Assembly: GCF_937888285.1 (NCBI RefSeq)
Contig: NZ_CALART010000011.1
Location: 1 to 64,000, forward strand
DNA length: 64,000 nucleotides
Direction of reading: 5' to 3'
Origin: an uncultured Aquimonas sp.
GTDB taxonomy: Bacteria > Pseudomonadota > Gammaproteobacteria > Xanthomonadales > Xanthomonadaceae
Shown: piece after piece, positions 37,279 to 45,429 of the stretch
Numbering within the stretch: position 1 is the stretch's first letter
How the letters are laid out: every line of letters starts with the position of its first letter
Notes under the pieces: model-generated
What the model was told of the DNA's origin: nothing
Seen by the model: the letters and a program-made list of their open reading frames with translations, nothing else
Databases searched by the model: none
Translations under genes and position numbers: made by a program

Positions 37279-37344
37279 GGTGGGCTCCCACTGGATGCGT
37301 GCTGGAGGATGGTAGCAGCGCGGGCCTGACCCACGCCCAGCGGC

Positions 37345-37350
37345 TAGAAT
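37345..37350 (+). promoter_or_regulatory. -10-like box immediately before oleC
   Basis: TAGAAT ends 7 bp before the oleC ATG. If used, transcription would begin at or next to the start codon, giving a leaderless mRNA. No -35 or Shine-Dalgarno sequence is clear. Confidence 0.35.
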
Positions 37351-37357
37351 CCCCCGC

Positions 37358-39034
37358 ATGACCTCCCCCTGCAATATCGCCGCGAGCCTGCCGCGGCTGG
37401 CGCAAGAGCGCCCCGATCAGATCGCGATCCGCTGCCCGTCCGGCCGGCGCGCGGACGGCAGCGCCGAGTACGGCCTCACCCTGAGCTATGCCGAACTCGA
37501 CCGCCGCAGCGATGCGATCGCCGCGGGTCTAGCGAGGATCGGCATCGGCCGTGGGGTACGCACGGCGCTGATGGTGCGGCCCTCGCCCGAACTCTTCCTG
37601 CTGATGTTCGCACTGTTCAAGTCGGGTGCGGTGCCGGTGCTGATCGACCCGGGCATCGACAAACGCGCGCTCAAGCAGTGCCTCGGTGAATCCGCGCCCG
37701 CGGGCTTCATCGGCATTCCACTGGCACAGCTGGCGCGCGTGCTGCTGGGCTGGGGGCGTGGCCATGTGCGGCACATCGTCACCGTCGGCCGGCGCTTTCC
37801 CTTCGGCGGCCACAGCCTGGCCGAAATCGAGGCGCTGGGTGCAGGCGCCGGGCCGCAGCTGGCGGACACCGCACCCGATGAAGTCGCGGCCATCCTGTTC
37901 ACCTCCGGATCGACCGGCGTGCCCAAGGGCGTGGTCTACCGCCACCGCCATTTCGTCGCCCAGATCGATCTGCTCGGCAGCGCCTTCGGCATCGAGCCCG
38001 GTGGCGTCGACCTGCCGACCTTCCCGCCCTTCGCGTTGTTCGATCCGGCACTCGGCCTGACCAGCGTGATCCCGGACATGGACCCGACGCGCCCGGCCAA
38101 GGCCGATCCGAAAAAGCTGATCGCTGCGATCAAGGAGTTCGGCGTCGGCCAGATGTTCGGCTCGCCAGCCCTGCTGGACACGCTCTCGCGCCATGGCGAG
38201 CAGCACGGTGTCACCCTGCCGTCGCTGAAGCGCGTGACTTCGGCCGGTGCGCCGGTGCCCTTCGCCGTGGTCCAGCGCATGCAGGCCATGCTGCCGGCCG
38301 ACGCGCAGATCTGGACGCCCTACGGCGCCACCGAATGCCTGCCGGTGGCGGTGATCGAAGGCCGCGAGCTGGCCGAGACCCGCGCCGCCACCGAGGCTGG
38401 CGCCGGCACCTGCGTGGGCCGGCCGGTCGCCGCCAATACGGTGCGCGTCATCGCGATCACCGACGAAGCCATCGCCGATTGGAGCGGGGTGCAGGAGCTG
38501 GCACACGGCACGATTGGCGAGATCACGGTCGCCGGCCCCAGCGCCACCGACGCCTACTTCGAACGGGAGGCGGCCACGCGGCTCGCAAAGATCCGAGAGC
38601 GCCTGCCCGACGGCGGCGAGCGCATCGTCCACCGCATGGGCGATCTCGGCTGGTTCGACGAGACCGGCCGGCTGTGGTTCTGCGGCCGCAAGAGCCAGCG
38701 CGTGGAAACCGCGAGCGGCCCGCTCTACACGGAGCAGGTCGAACCCGTGTTCAACACCCACGCCGATGTGCGGCGCACGGCCCTCGTGGGCGTCGGCAGC
38801 TTTGGCGCGCAGACACCCGTGCTGTGCGTCGAGCTGAAGCCCGGCACCACCCGCGAGCGCTCGGCCATCGAGGCCGAGCTGCTGAACCTGGGCGGCCAGC
38901 ACGCACACACGCGCGGCATCCAGCGCGTGCTCTTCCACGCAGGCTTCCCGGTCGACATCCGGCACAATGCCAAGATCGGCCGCGAAGCGCTGGCGCGCTG
39001 GGCTGCGGACATCCTTGGCAGGGGCAAGGCATGA
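37358..39034 (+). CDS. oleC: OleC, olefin beta-lactone synthetase
   Basis: This 558-residue ANL-superfamily enzyme converts the beta-hydroxy acid made by OleA/OleD to a beta-lactone in long-chain olefin synthesis. The AMP-forming P-loop is ILFTSGSTGVPKGVVYRH; later motifs are TPYGATECLPVAVIE, GDLGWFDETGRLWFCGRKSQRVE (in parts) and a C-terminal Lys in DIRHNAKIGRE. PFALFDPALGLTSVIPDMDPT is typical of OleC. The stop overlaps the oleD start by 4 bp. oleA and oleB are not in the window; upstream is a divergent Uma2 gene. Confidence 0.9.
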   Translation: MTSPCNIAASLPRLAQERPDQIAIRCPSGRRADGSAEYGLTLSYAELDRRSDAIAAGLARIGIGRGVRTALMVRPSPELFLLMFALFKSGAVPVLIDPGIDKRALKQCLGESAPAGFIGIPLAQLARVLLGWGRGHVRHIVTVGRRFPFGGHSLAEIEALGAGAGPQLADTAPDEVAAILFTSGSTGVPKGVVYRHRHFVAQIDLLGSAFGIEPGGVDLPTFPPFALFDPALGLTSVIPDMDPTRPAKADPKKLIAAIKEFGVGQMFGSPALLDTLSRHGEQHGVTLPSLKRVTSAGAPVPFAVVQRMQAMLPADAQIWTPYGATECLPVAVIEGRELAETRAATEAGAGTCVGRPVAANTVRVIAITDEAIADWSGVQELAHGTIGEITVAGPSATDAYFEREAATRLAKIRERLPDGGERIVHRMGDLGWFDETGRLWFCGRKSQRVETASGPLYTEQVEPVFNTHADVRRTALVGVGSFGAQTPVLCVELKPGTTRERSAIEAELLNLGGQHAHTRGIQRVLFHAGFPVDIRHNAKIGREALARWAADILGRGKA

Positions 39035-40059
39035 AGATTCTGGTCACCGGCGGCGGCGGCTTTCTCGGACAGGCGATCTGCACGCGCCTGGTCAATCGCG
39101 GGCTCACCGTCGTGAGCTTCAATCGCGGCCTGTATCCGGGCCTGGCGGCGCTGGGCGTCAAGCAGGTGCAGGCCGACCTCGCCAACTTCGATGCGTTGGC
39201 CGAGGCCAGCGTCGGCGTCGACGCGGTCTTCCATGTCGGCGCCAAGGCCGGCGCCTGGGGCAGCTTCCGCGACTACTTCGACGCCAACGTGCGCGGCACC
39301 CGCAACGTGCTCGCGGCCTGTCGACTCAACGAGGTGCGCACCCTGGTGTACACCAGCACGCCCAGCGTCACCCACCACGCCTCGACGCCGGTGGTCGGCC
39401 TGTCCGAGGCCAAGGTGCCGCTGGCCTCGGGCTTCAAGGCCTGGTATCCGGCGACCAAGCGCATTGCCGAAGAAACCGTGCTGGAAGCGAACGGCAAGGA
39501 CCTCGCGACCGTGGCCCTGCGCCCGCGCCTGATCTGGGGCCCCGGCGACAACCACCTGCTGCCGCGCATGGTCGAGCGCGCCAAGGCGGGACGGCTGCGT
39601 TTTGTCGGCGACGGCCAGAACAAGATCGACACCACCTATATCGACAACGCCGCCCAGGCGCACCTCGATGCCTTCGACGCCCTGCACGGCAACCCCGGCG
39701 CGCGCTGCGCGGGCAAGGCTTACTTCATCTCCAACGGTGAGCCCAAGCCGATCTCGGAAATCGTCAACGGCCTGCTGCGCGCGGCCGGTGCGCCGATCGT
39801 CAAGGACCTCATGCCCTTCCGCGCCGCCTACTGGATCGGCGCCGCGATGGAGGCGGCGTGGACCGTGCTGCCTCTGAAGGGCGAGCCGCTGATGACGCGC
39901 TTCCTCGCCGAACAGCTGTCGACCACCCACTTTTACGACATCAGCGCCGCGCGCCGCGACTTCGGCTACCAGCCGCGGGTCAGCGTGCTGGAAGGCCTGC
40001 GCCAGCTCGGCCACTGGTGGCAGGCACAGGCCGCCGCCGACGCTTTCGAGAACGCCTGA
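39031..40059 (+). CDS. oleD: OleD, NAD(P)H-dependent 2-alkyl-3-ketoacid reductase
   Basis: This 342-residue extended-SDR protein reduces the beta-keto acid formed by OleA. The cofactor loop is MKILVTGGGGFLGQAICTRL; FHVGAKAGAWGSFRDYFDANV (in parts) and the YxxxK pair in FKAWYPATKRIAEETVL follow, then LRPRLIWGPGDNHLLPRM and the C-terminal FGYQPRVSVLEGL. The ATGA overlap with oleC implies translational coupling, and OleC with OleD is a known physical assembly. Confidence 0.92.
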   Translation: MKILVTGGGGFLGQAICTRLVNRGLTVVSFNRGLYPGLAALGVKQVQADLANFDALAEASVGVDAVFHVGAKAGAWGSFRDYFDANVRGTRNVLAACRLNEVRTLVYTSTPSVTHHASTPVVGLSEAKVPLASGFKAWYPATKRIAEETVLEANGKDLATVALRPRLIWGPGDNHLLPRMVERAKAGRLRFVGDGQNKIDTTYIDNAAQAHLDAFDALHGNPGARCAGKAYFISNGEPKPISEIVNGLLRAAGAPIVKDLMPFRAAYWIGAAMEAAWTVLPLKGEPLMTRFLAEQLSTTHFYDISAARRDFGYQPRVSVLEGLRQLGHWWQAQAAADAFENA

Positions 40060-40072
40060 AGCCGCCGCGGCG

Positions 40073-41032
40073 ATGAGCAAATCGCCCGCGCGCTTCTACT
40101 ACAAGGGCAGCCGGCTCAAACAGCTGCGCGCCTTTTGCCACGCTGCGCGTCTGGGCTCGGTCACGCGCGCGGCCGAGGCGCTGTTCCTGAGCCAGCCGGC
40201 GGTCTCGCTGCAGTTGGGCGCGCTCGAAAGCGAGCTCGGCCACAGCCTGTTCGAGCGCCACGGTCGGCGACTCAACCTGACCCGCGAAGGCCAGGTGCTC
40301 TACGAACTGGCGCGTCCGCTGGTGGATGGATTGGACGGCCTGGAGACCGAGTTCAACAGCCGCTTGAAGGGCCTGGAAGGCGGCGAACTCAACATCGCCG
40401 CCGGCGCCTCGACCATCCTCTATCTGCTGCCGGAGCTGATCGCCGAGTTCCGCCGCAGCCATCCCGAGGTCCAACTGCGCCTGCACAACGTCACCGGCAA
40501 GGATGGGCTGGCGCTCATCCGCTCCGACGAGGTCGACCTCGCCGTGGGCTCGATGCTCGACGTGCCCAACGACATCGACTACGCACCGCTGTACTCCTTC
40601 GACCCGGTGCTGATCACCCCGCCCGACCATCCGCTGGCGCGCGCGAAGCACCCGACGCTGGAGGACCTCTCGCCCTATGGGCTGATCCTGCCGCCCAAGC
40701 GCCTGACCACCTATCGTCTGGTCGACCTGATCTTCCAGCAGCGCAAGGTGCCCTACACCGTCGCGCTGGAAGTCGGCGGCTGGGAGGTCATCAAACAGTA
40801 CGTGGCGATGGGGCTCGGCATCAGCATCGTCACCAGCATCTGCATCAACGAGGCCGACCGCCAGCGCCTGTTCGTGCACAACATGCGCGAATACTTCCCG
40901 CCGCGCAGCTACGGCGTGGTGATCCGCAAGGGCAAGTACCTGAGCCCCCAGGCCCGCGCCTTCGTCGACCAGATCAAACCCGCCGCCTTCGCCCGCGGCG
41001 GCTATGACGAGGCTGGGCATTCGGAGCGATGA
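40073..41032 (+). CDS. LysR-type transcriptional regulator
   Basis: This 319-residue DNA-binding protein has an N-terminal winged helix (about 12-72, LKQLRAFCHAARLGSVTRAAE, in parts, then LSQPAVSLQLGALESELG) and a substrate-binding domain (about 100-305) with GLGISIVTSICINEAD near the end. It begins 13 bp after the oleD stop, so it is likely in the ole operon; whether it controls ole genes is inference. The effector is unknown. An N-terminal addition (MSKSPARFYYKGSR) precedes the usual start of the fold. Confidence 0.92.
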   Translation: MSKSPARFYYKGSRLKQLRAFCHAARLGSVTRAAEALFLSQPAVSLQLGALESELGHSLFERHGRRLNLTREGQVLYELARPLVDGLDGLETEFNSRLKGLEGGELNIAAGASTILYLLPELIAEFRRSHPEVQLRLHNVTGKDGLALIRSDEVDLAVGSMLDVPNDIDYAPLYSFDPVLITPPDHPLARAKHPTLEDLSPYGLILPPKRLTTYRLVDLIFQQRKVPYTVALEVGGWEVIKQYVAMGLGISIVTSICINEADRQRLFVHNMREYFPPRSYGVVIRKGKYLSPQARAFVDQIKPAAFARGGYDEAGHSER

Positions 41033-41066
41033 TGTGCGCCCACTCAACCCCGCGCGGAGCGCCCCT

Positions 41067-41435
41067 ATGCGCCTGATCCTGCCGACCTTCCTGCTGCTTC
41101 TCGCCGGCATCGCCCAAGGCGCTCCCATCGAGAACAAGTGGCGCCTGCAGTTCAGCGGCAATGCCGAGTCCAGCGGTGAGCTGGTGCTGGCATTCACGCC
41201 CAAGGATGGTGCTGCCACCGAAGTGCGCGTCGAGGTCGAGCACCGCACCAGCGAGAACGGCGTCGCCCGCCGCGTCCGCGACGCGCTGCGCGAGGCCATC
41301 GGTGAGAACTACCGCATCGAGGTCGATGACGGCGAGGACGTGCTGGTCAAGCGGCGCTGGGGCCGGCCGCGCTTCAACGTGAGCCTGGTCAGCAACAGCG
41401 TCGAGGGTGTGCGGTTGAATCTGGACCAGGAGTAG
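41067..41435 (+). CDS. Small secreted hypothetical protein
   Basis: This 122-residue protein has a signal peptide (MRLILPTFLLLLAGIAQGAP, cut near residue 19) and a charged mature part of about 100 residues with no Cys. I recognise no family. It starts 34 bp after the LysR stop on the same strand. The frame is open 21 codons upstream but the ATG at 41067 gives the signal peptide directly. Confidence 0.7.
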   Translation: MRLILPTFLLLLAGIAQGAPIENKWRLQFSGNAESSGELVLAFTPKDGAATEVRVEVEHRTSENGVARRVRDALREAIGENYRIEVDDGEDVLVKRRWGRPRFNVSLVSNSVEGVRLNLDQE

Positions 41436-41572
41436 CGCGGCGGGTCGGCGGGGCTCTGATCCAAGGCTCCGCCCGGTGGATGGCCGCCCGTAACTCGCAA
41501 CTCGCATCGCGCGGGCCCGCGACAGGCGCGCAGCGATACGTCGCCTGCCGGAAGTGCAGACGGAAACCGGAG

Positions 41573-42466
41573 TCAATCGAAAGCAGCACGCAGACTGTCG
41601 CGCACCTCCACACCGGTCGCCGGGAAGTCGCAGAACGCGCCGTCCACGCCGAGCCTGAAAGCCGCGCGCAGCTCTTCTCTCACATCTGCATGGCCCTCGC
41701 CCACGCGGTCATCGCGATAGGTCCACGGGTGCACGCGAAGGCTCGCAGCATGGGCCGCCTCGACGAGCCCGCTGGCACGGGCCGGCGCACTCCAGAGCAG
41801 GCGCTTGTCGACCCCGAGCCCCCACAGCCACGCACCGTGTTCGGCGATGGAAGCGCGCCAGTCCGCGCCCTGCTCCAGCAGCAGGGTGCAAGGCAGGCCC
41901 GTCGCTTCACGCACGCGCCGCAGCGCGTCAGCCTCGAAGCACTGCACGCGCACTTCCACTCCCGACGGCAGAGCGCGCACTGATTCCGCGAACAGGGCGA
42001 CAGGGTCGAGCCCGAGCGCGGCGAATCGCGCAGGGTGCTTGAGCTCCGGGTACAGGCGCAGCGTCTGCCCACGCTCCAGCGCCGCCTGCGCAGCCCAGTC
42101 GATCACGTCCTGCCAGCTCGGCACCGCGTGATGGCCATCGTGGCGGTCGCTGCGGCCCTCGAAGGGCTGGCGTGCACGCAGGCGACGACTCTCGTCAAGC
42201 GTGAGGTCCGTACTCCACCAGTCGCCCTCGCGCTTCAGGTGCGAGAACTCGCCGCGGTCGAAGACGTCAGTGCTGCGCGCAAGACCGGGCTCGTGGCGAG
42301 CGATCAGCGCGCCATCGCGGGTCGGCACGAGGTCCGGCTCGATCACGTCGGCGCCTTGGCCGAGGCCCAGCGCATAGGCCGCCAGGGTGTGTTCGGGCAG
42401 CAGCCCACTGGCGCCGCGATGGGCGATGACCTGCGGGGGCTGTCCGTCCAGTGTCTTCCAACTCAT
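41573..42466 (-). CDS. Glycerophosphodiester phosphodiesterase
   Basis: This 297-residue enzyme hydrolyses glycerophosphodiesters to glycerol-3-phosphate and an alcohol. Active-site segments are VIAHRGASGLLPEHTLAAY (catalytic His-Arg), GADVIEPDLVPTRDGALIARHE (in parts; Glu, Asp and second His) and LRLYPELKHP. The C-terminal VDGAFCDFPATG closes the barrel. No signal peptide is seen with the ATG at 42466, which follows GGAG by 6 bp; ATGs at 42472 and 42487 are alternatives. Confidence 0.92.
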   Translation of the reverse strand: MSWKTLDGQPPQVIAHRGASGLLPEHTLAAYALGLGQGADVIEPDLVPTRDGALIARHEPGLARSTDVFDRGEFSHLKREGDWWSTDLTLDESRRLRARQPFEGRSDRHDGHHAVPSWQDVIDWAAQAALERGQTLRLYPELKHPARFAALGLDPVALFAESVRALPSGVEVRVQCFEADALRRVREATGLPCTLLLEQGADWRASIAEHGAWLWGLGVDKRLLWSAPARASGLVEAAHAASLRVHPWTYRDDRVGEGHADVREELRAAFRLGVDGAFCDFPATGVEVRDSLRAAFD

Positions 42467-42539
42467 GCGCATCTCCGTGTCCGGCACAGCATGCAGGCCA
42501 TCGATGAAACGCGGATGGCGGACGTTCCCCGACTGAACT

Positions 42540-43142
42540 TCAGGCCGCCCCGGCAGAGCGCGCCAGATATGCGCCGATGCCGTCGAGGAACATCTGCACC
42601 GACAGCGCCACCAGCAGCATGCCCATCAGGCGCTCGATCGCGGCCAGCGCGCGGCGGCCCAGCAGACGGTAGAGATAGGTCGAGGAGAACAGGATCACCG
42701 CCGTCGCCAGCCAGGCCAGGAACAGGGCCAGGCTGAAGTCGCCCATGCGCTCGGGCTCGTTGCTGGACATCAGCATCACCGCGGCCATGCCGGAGGGGCC
42801 GGCGATCAGCGGGATTGCCATCGGCACGATGAAGGGCTCGCCCTCGGGGGTCTCGCCGAACAGGCCTTCCGGTGTCGGGAAGATCATCTTGATGCCGATC
42901 AGGAACAACACGATGCCGCCGGCGATCGCCACCGATTCCTGGCGCAAGTGCATGGCCGAGAGGATGTGCTGGCCGCCCCACAGGAAAGCGAACAACACCA
43001 CCAGGGCGATCAACAGTTCACGCGCCAGCACCCAGCGCCGCCGCGCGGGCGGCAGGCTCTTGAGCAGGTTCAGGAAGATCGGAACATTGCCCAGTGGGTC
43101 GAGGATCATGAACAGCAGGATCGCCGCCGACAGGGTGCTCAC
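42540..43142 (-). CDS. MarC-family integral membrane protein
   Basis: This 200-residue protein has about six membrane helices. Family segments are MILDPLGNVPIFL, GGIVLFLIGIKMIFPTPEG, AIPLIAGPSGMAAVMLM and RLMGMLLVALSVQMFLDG. MarC proteins have no settled function despite the name. It starts with GTG overlapping the stop of the SDR gene by 4 bp, so it is the third gene of grxD-SDR-marC. Confidence 0.9.
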   Translation of the reverse strand: MSTLSAAILLFMILDPLGNVPIFLNLLKSLPPARRRWVLARELLIALVVLFAFLWGGQHILSAMHLRQESVAIAGGIVLFLIGIKMIFPTPEGLFGETPEGEPFIVPMAIPLIAGPSGMAAVMLMSSNEPERMGDFSLALFLAWLATAVILFSSTYLYRLLGRRALAAIERLMGMLLVALSVQMFLDGIGAYLARSAGAA

Positions 43143-43876
43143 GGGGCGATGACCTCGCCATGGGGCGATGTGGCGGAGGTGTCGAACAGCGAGACGATGG
43201 CCGGTGCGCGCTCGGCCGCCGGCGGCAAGAGGCCCGGGTCTTCGCCGAAATAGGCGCGCGAGCGCAGGTTGGTGCGGGTGGGTTCCGGCCGCACCGCGTT
43301 CACCCGCACTGTCGAACCCTCAAGCTCCTGGGCGAGAATCCGGAAGGCACCTTCGAGCCCGTGCTTGCCGATGCCGTAGCCGCCCCAGTAGGCGCGGCTG
43401 ACGCGCTCAAGGTCGTCGAGCATGAACACCAGCGAGGACGGCCGCTCCGAGCTGCCGCTCTCGCGCAGCAGGGGCAGCAGCGCGCGGCTCAGCATCAGCG
43501 GCGCGGTCAGGTTGACGTGGATGGCGCGCACCAGGTCCAAGGGCTCGCTGTTCTCGATCGAGGCCAGATGCTTGAAGTCGGCAGCGGCGTGCAGCACGCC
43601 GTGCAGGCCGCCAAGTTCGGCGCGCAGCGTGGTGGCGAGCTGCTCGTAGTCGGCGGGCGTGGCGCCTTCCAGATCCAGCGGATAGATGGCCGGCTCGGGC
43701 GAGCCATCGGCCACCAGCTGGTCGTAGACCTGGCCCAGCTTGGGCACGCGGCGCCCGAGCAGCACCACCTGCGCGCCGCCACGCCCGGCCGCACGCGCAA
43801 CCTCGGAGCCGAAGGCGCCGTGCGCGCCGACGACCAGCAGCGAGCGCCCTGCCAGTGGCTTGGCCGCCTCGCTCAT
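43139..43876 (-). CDS. Short-chain dehydrogenase/reductase family protein
   Basis: This 245-residue SDR has the cofactor loop LLVVGAHGAFGSEVARAAG and the catalytic pair in YWGGYGIGKHGLEGAF. VNAVRPEPTRTNLR is the usual post-catalytic segment. The layout resembles the YciK-type oxidoreductases, whose substrate is unknown. It starts 4 bp inside the grxD stop and ends 4 bp inside the marC start. The open frame upstream lies in grxD and is a shadow. Confidence 0.88.
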   Translation of the reverse strand: MSEAAKPLAGRSLLVVGAHGAFGSEVARAAGRGGAQVVLLGRRVPKLGQVYDQLVADGSPEPAIYPLDLEGATPADYEQLATTLRAELGGLHGVLHAAADFKHLASIENSEPLDLVRAIHVNLTAPLMLSRALLPLLRESGSSERPSSLVFMLDDLERVSRAYWGGYGIGKHGLEGAFRILAQELEGSTVRVNAVRPEPTRTNLRSRAYFGEDPGLLPPAAERAPAIVSLFDTSATSPHGEVIAP

Positions 43877-44196
43877 GCCGGCTTCTGCGCTTCGCTGACG
43901 ATGCGCGCCAGCTCGCCGGCCTGGTGCAGCTCCAGGGTGATGTCGCAGCCGCCGATCAGCTCGCCATTGATGAACAGCTGCGGGAAGGTCGGCCAGTTCG
44001 AGAAGCGCGGCAGGTTGGCGCGCACTTCCGGGTCCTGCAGCACGTTGACCGCATGGAACTGGGCCTTGCAGGCCTTCAATGCCTCGACCGTGCGCGAAGA
44101 GAAGCCGCACATCGGGAACTGCGGGGTGCCCTTCATGAAGAGCACGATGGGGTGTTCGGCCAGCACGGCCTTGATGCGATCGACGGTGGCGTTCAT
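43873..44196 (-). CDS. grxD: Monothiol glutaredoxin, Grx4 family
   Basis: This 107-residue protein carries the monothiol site C30-G-F-S within MKGTPQFPMCGFSSRTVEAL and WPTFPQLFINGELIGGCDI for glutathione binding. Grx4 proteins bind [2Fe-2S] clusters and help iron-sulfur assembly and iron sensing. GGAG lies 5 bp before the ATG at 44196. It is the first gene of a three-gene minus-strand operon and diverges from sodB, 244 bp away. The pairing with Fe-SOD suggests shared oxidative or iron control; I see no clear Fur box. Confidence 0.95.
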   Translation of the reverse strand: MNATVDRIKAVLAEHPIVLFMKGTPQFPMCGFSSRTVEALKACKAQFHAVNVLQDPEVRANLPRFSNWPTFPQLFINGELIGGCDITLELHQAGELARIVSEAQKPA

Positions 44197-44294
44197 GCGG
44201 TCTCCATCACGGCCCGGCGCAGGCACGGGCACGGTTGCGGGGAAAGTCGGGAGCGGCCCTGCGCGAACCTCACAAACGGGTCACACGGCCTGCT

Positions 44295-44303
44295 TGCTAC
44301 AAT
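44295..44303 (+). promoter_or_regulatory. Extended -10 promoter of sodB
   Basis: TGC-TACAAT is a near-perfect extended -10 element. It gives a leader of about 130 nt before the sodB ATG. A weak -35 is consistent with the TG extension. Confidence 0.55.
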
Positions 44304-44440
44304 TTTCCCACACCAGCCGGCCCTGCAGCGATTTCATCCTGCTCGGCCACCCGCCTCGCCGGCTGCGTGGCCCGCCGGCATCGCCGCCGGGCGCGATGCG
44401 AAGCACCCTTCCCTTTCCACGCTCGCCTGAAGGAACCGTC

Positions 44441-45019
44441 ATGGCCATCGAACTGCCAGCCCTGCCCTACGCCCGCGACGCTCTTGCCCCGCACATCTCG
44501 GCCGAGACCATCGAGTATCACTACGGCAAGCACCACCAGACCTATGTCACCAACTTGAACAACCAGATCGCTGGTACCGAGTTCGAGGGCAAGGACCTGG
44601 AAACCATCATCAAGACCAGCAGCGGCGGCATGTTCAACAACGCCGCCCAGGTGTGGAACCACACCTTCTACTGGCACTGCCTGAAGCCGAACGGCGGCGG
44701 CGCGCCGACCGGCAAGCTGGCGGACGCGATCAACGCCGCCTTCGGCAGCTTCGAGGCCTTCAAGGAGAAGTTCACCCAGACCGCGCTGACCACCTTCGGC
44801 TCCGGCTGGGCCTGGCTGGTGCAGCGTCCGGACGGCAGCCTGGCGCTGGTCTCGACCTCGAACGCGGCCACCCCGCTGACCGGCGAGGATCGCGCCCTGC
44901 TGACCTGCGATGTGTGGGAGCACGCCTACTACGTCGACTACCGCAACGCCCGCGCCAAGTACGTCGAGGCCTTCTGGAACCTGGTCAACTGGGACTTCGT
45001 CGAGAGCCAGATGGCCTGA
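44441..45019 (+). CDS. sodB: Superoxide dismutase [Fe]
   Basis: This 192-residue cytosolic enzyme dismutates superoxide. Metal ligands are in HYGKHHQTYV, NHTFYWHCL, and DVWEHAYYVDYRNAR. GGMFNNAAQVWNH and FGSGWAWLV point to the iron rather than manganese form. Length is that of FeSOD. AAGGAA lies 7 bp before the ATG at 44441; the long open frame upstream is a shadow of the grxD-SDR strand. Confidence 0.96.
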   Translation: MAIELPALPYARDALAPHISAETIEYHYGKHHQTYVTNLNNQIAGTEFEGKDLETIIKTSSGGMFNNAAQVWNHTFYWHCLKPNGGGAPTGKLADAINAAFGSFEAFKEKFTQTALTTFGSGWAWLVQRPDGSLALVSTSNAATPLTGEDRALLTCDVWEHAYYVDYRNARAKYVEAFWNLVNWDFVESQMA

Positions 45020-45100
45020 CACCGCCGCGAAGCGGGGCGTTTCACGACGGGCGTTGTGATTCGCGAAGACGCTGTGTTAGAGTGCGCGCCCCGCATCGAC

Positions 45101-45175
45101 GGGCAGTTAGCTCAGCGGTAGAGCACTACCTTGACATGGTAGGGGTCACAGGTTCGATCCCTGTACTGCCCACCA
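45101..45175 (+). tRNA. tRNA-Val (anticodon GAC)
   Basis: The acceptor stem GGGCAGT pairs with ACTGCCC, and CCA is encoded. The anticodon stem CTACC/GGTAG encloses TTGACAT, giving anticodon GAC. The T arm is ACAGG-TTCGATC-CCTGT. 75 nt in total. A terminator follows at 45188. Confidence 0.97.
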
Positions 45176-45187
45176 GCTCCAGACAAA

Positions 45188-45219
45188 GGCCTCGGCTCAC
45201 GCCGGGGCCTTTTGTTTTT
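45188..45219 (+). terminator. Rho-independent terminator after tRNA-Val
   Basis: GGCCTCGGC (45188-45196) pairs with GCCGGGGCC (45201-45209, one G-T wobble) around TCAC, followed by TTTTGTTTTT. Confidence 0.9.
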
Positions 45220-45279
45220 CGCGCCAGCGCCGTTGCGATCGCCCCGCGGACACGCGGCTCGATGCGGGGTGGAGGCCAT

Positions 45280-45297
45280 GGTGGGCCGGGGCCCACC
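45280..45297. repeat. 18-bp palindrome GGTGGGCC-GG-GGCCCACC
   Basis: Same family as 28718. Here it reads CCATGGTGGGCC to GGCCCACCCTACG and lies between the tRNA and aceE. I see no other feature in 45220-45429. Confidence 0.8.
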
Positions 45298-45429
45298 CTA
45301 CGACACGCGCGCGTGGCAGGTGCTGCCGATCGCCGGACGTGCGCGGTCGATACCACTGCAGAAGCAGGTGACAGCGCGGCGGCCGCACGGCAGGCTGCGC
45401 GGCTTGTTCTCGAGTCCAGCGAGCCCCGC

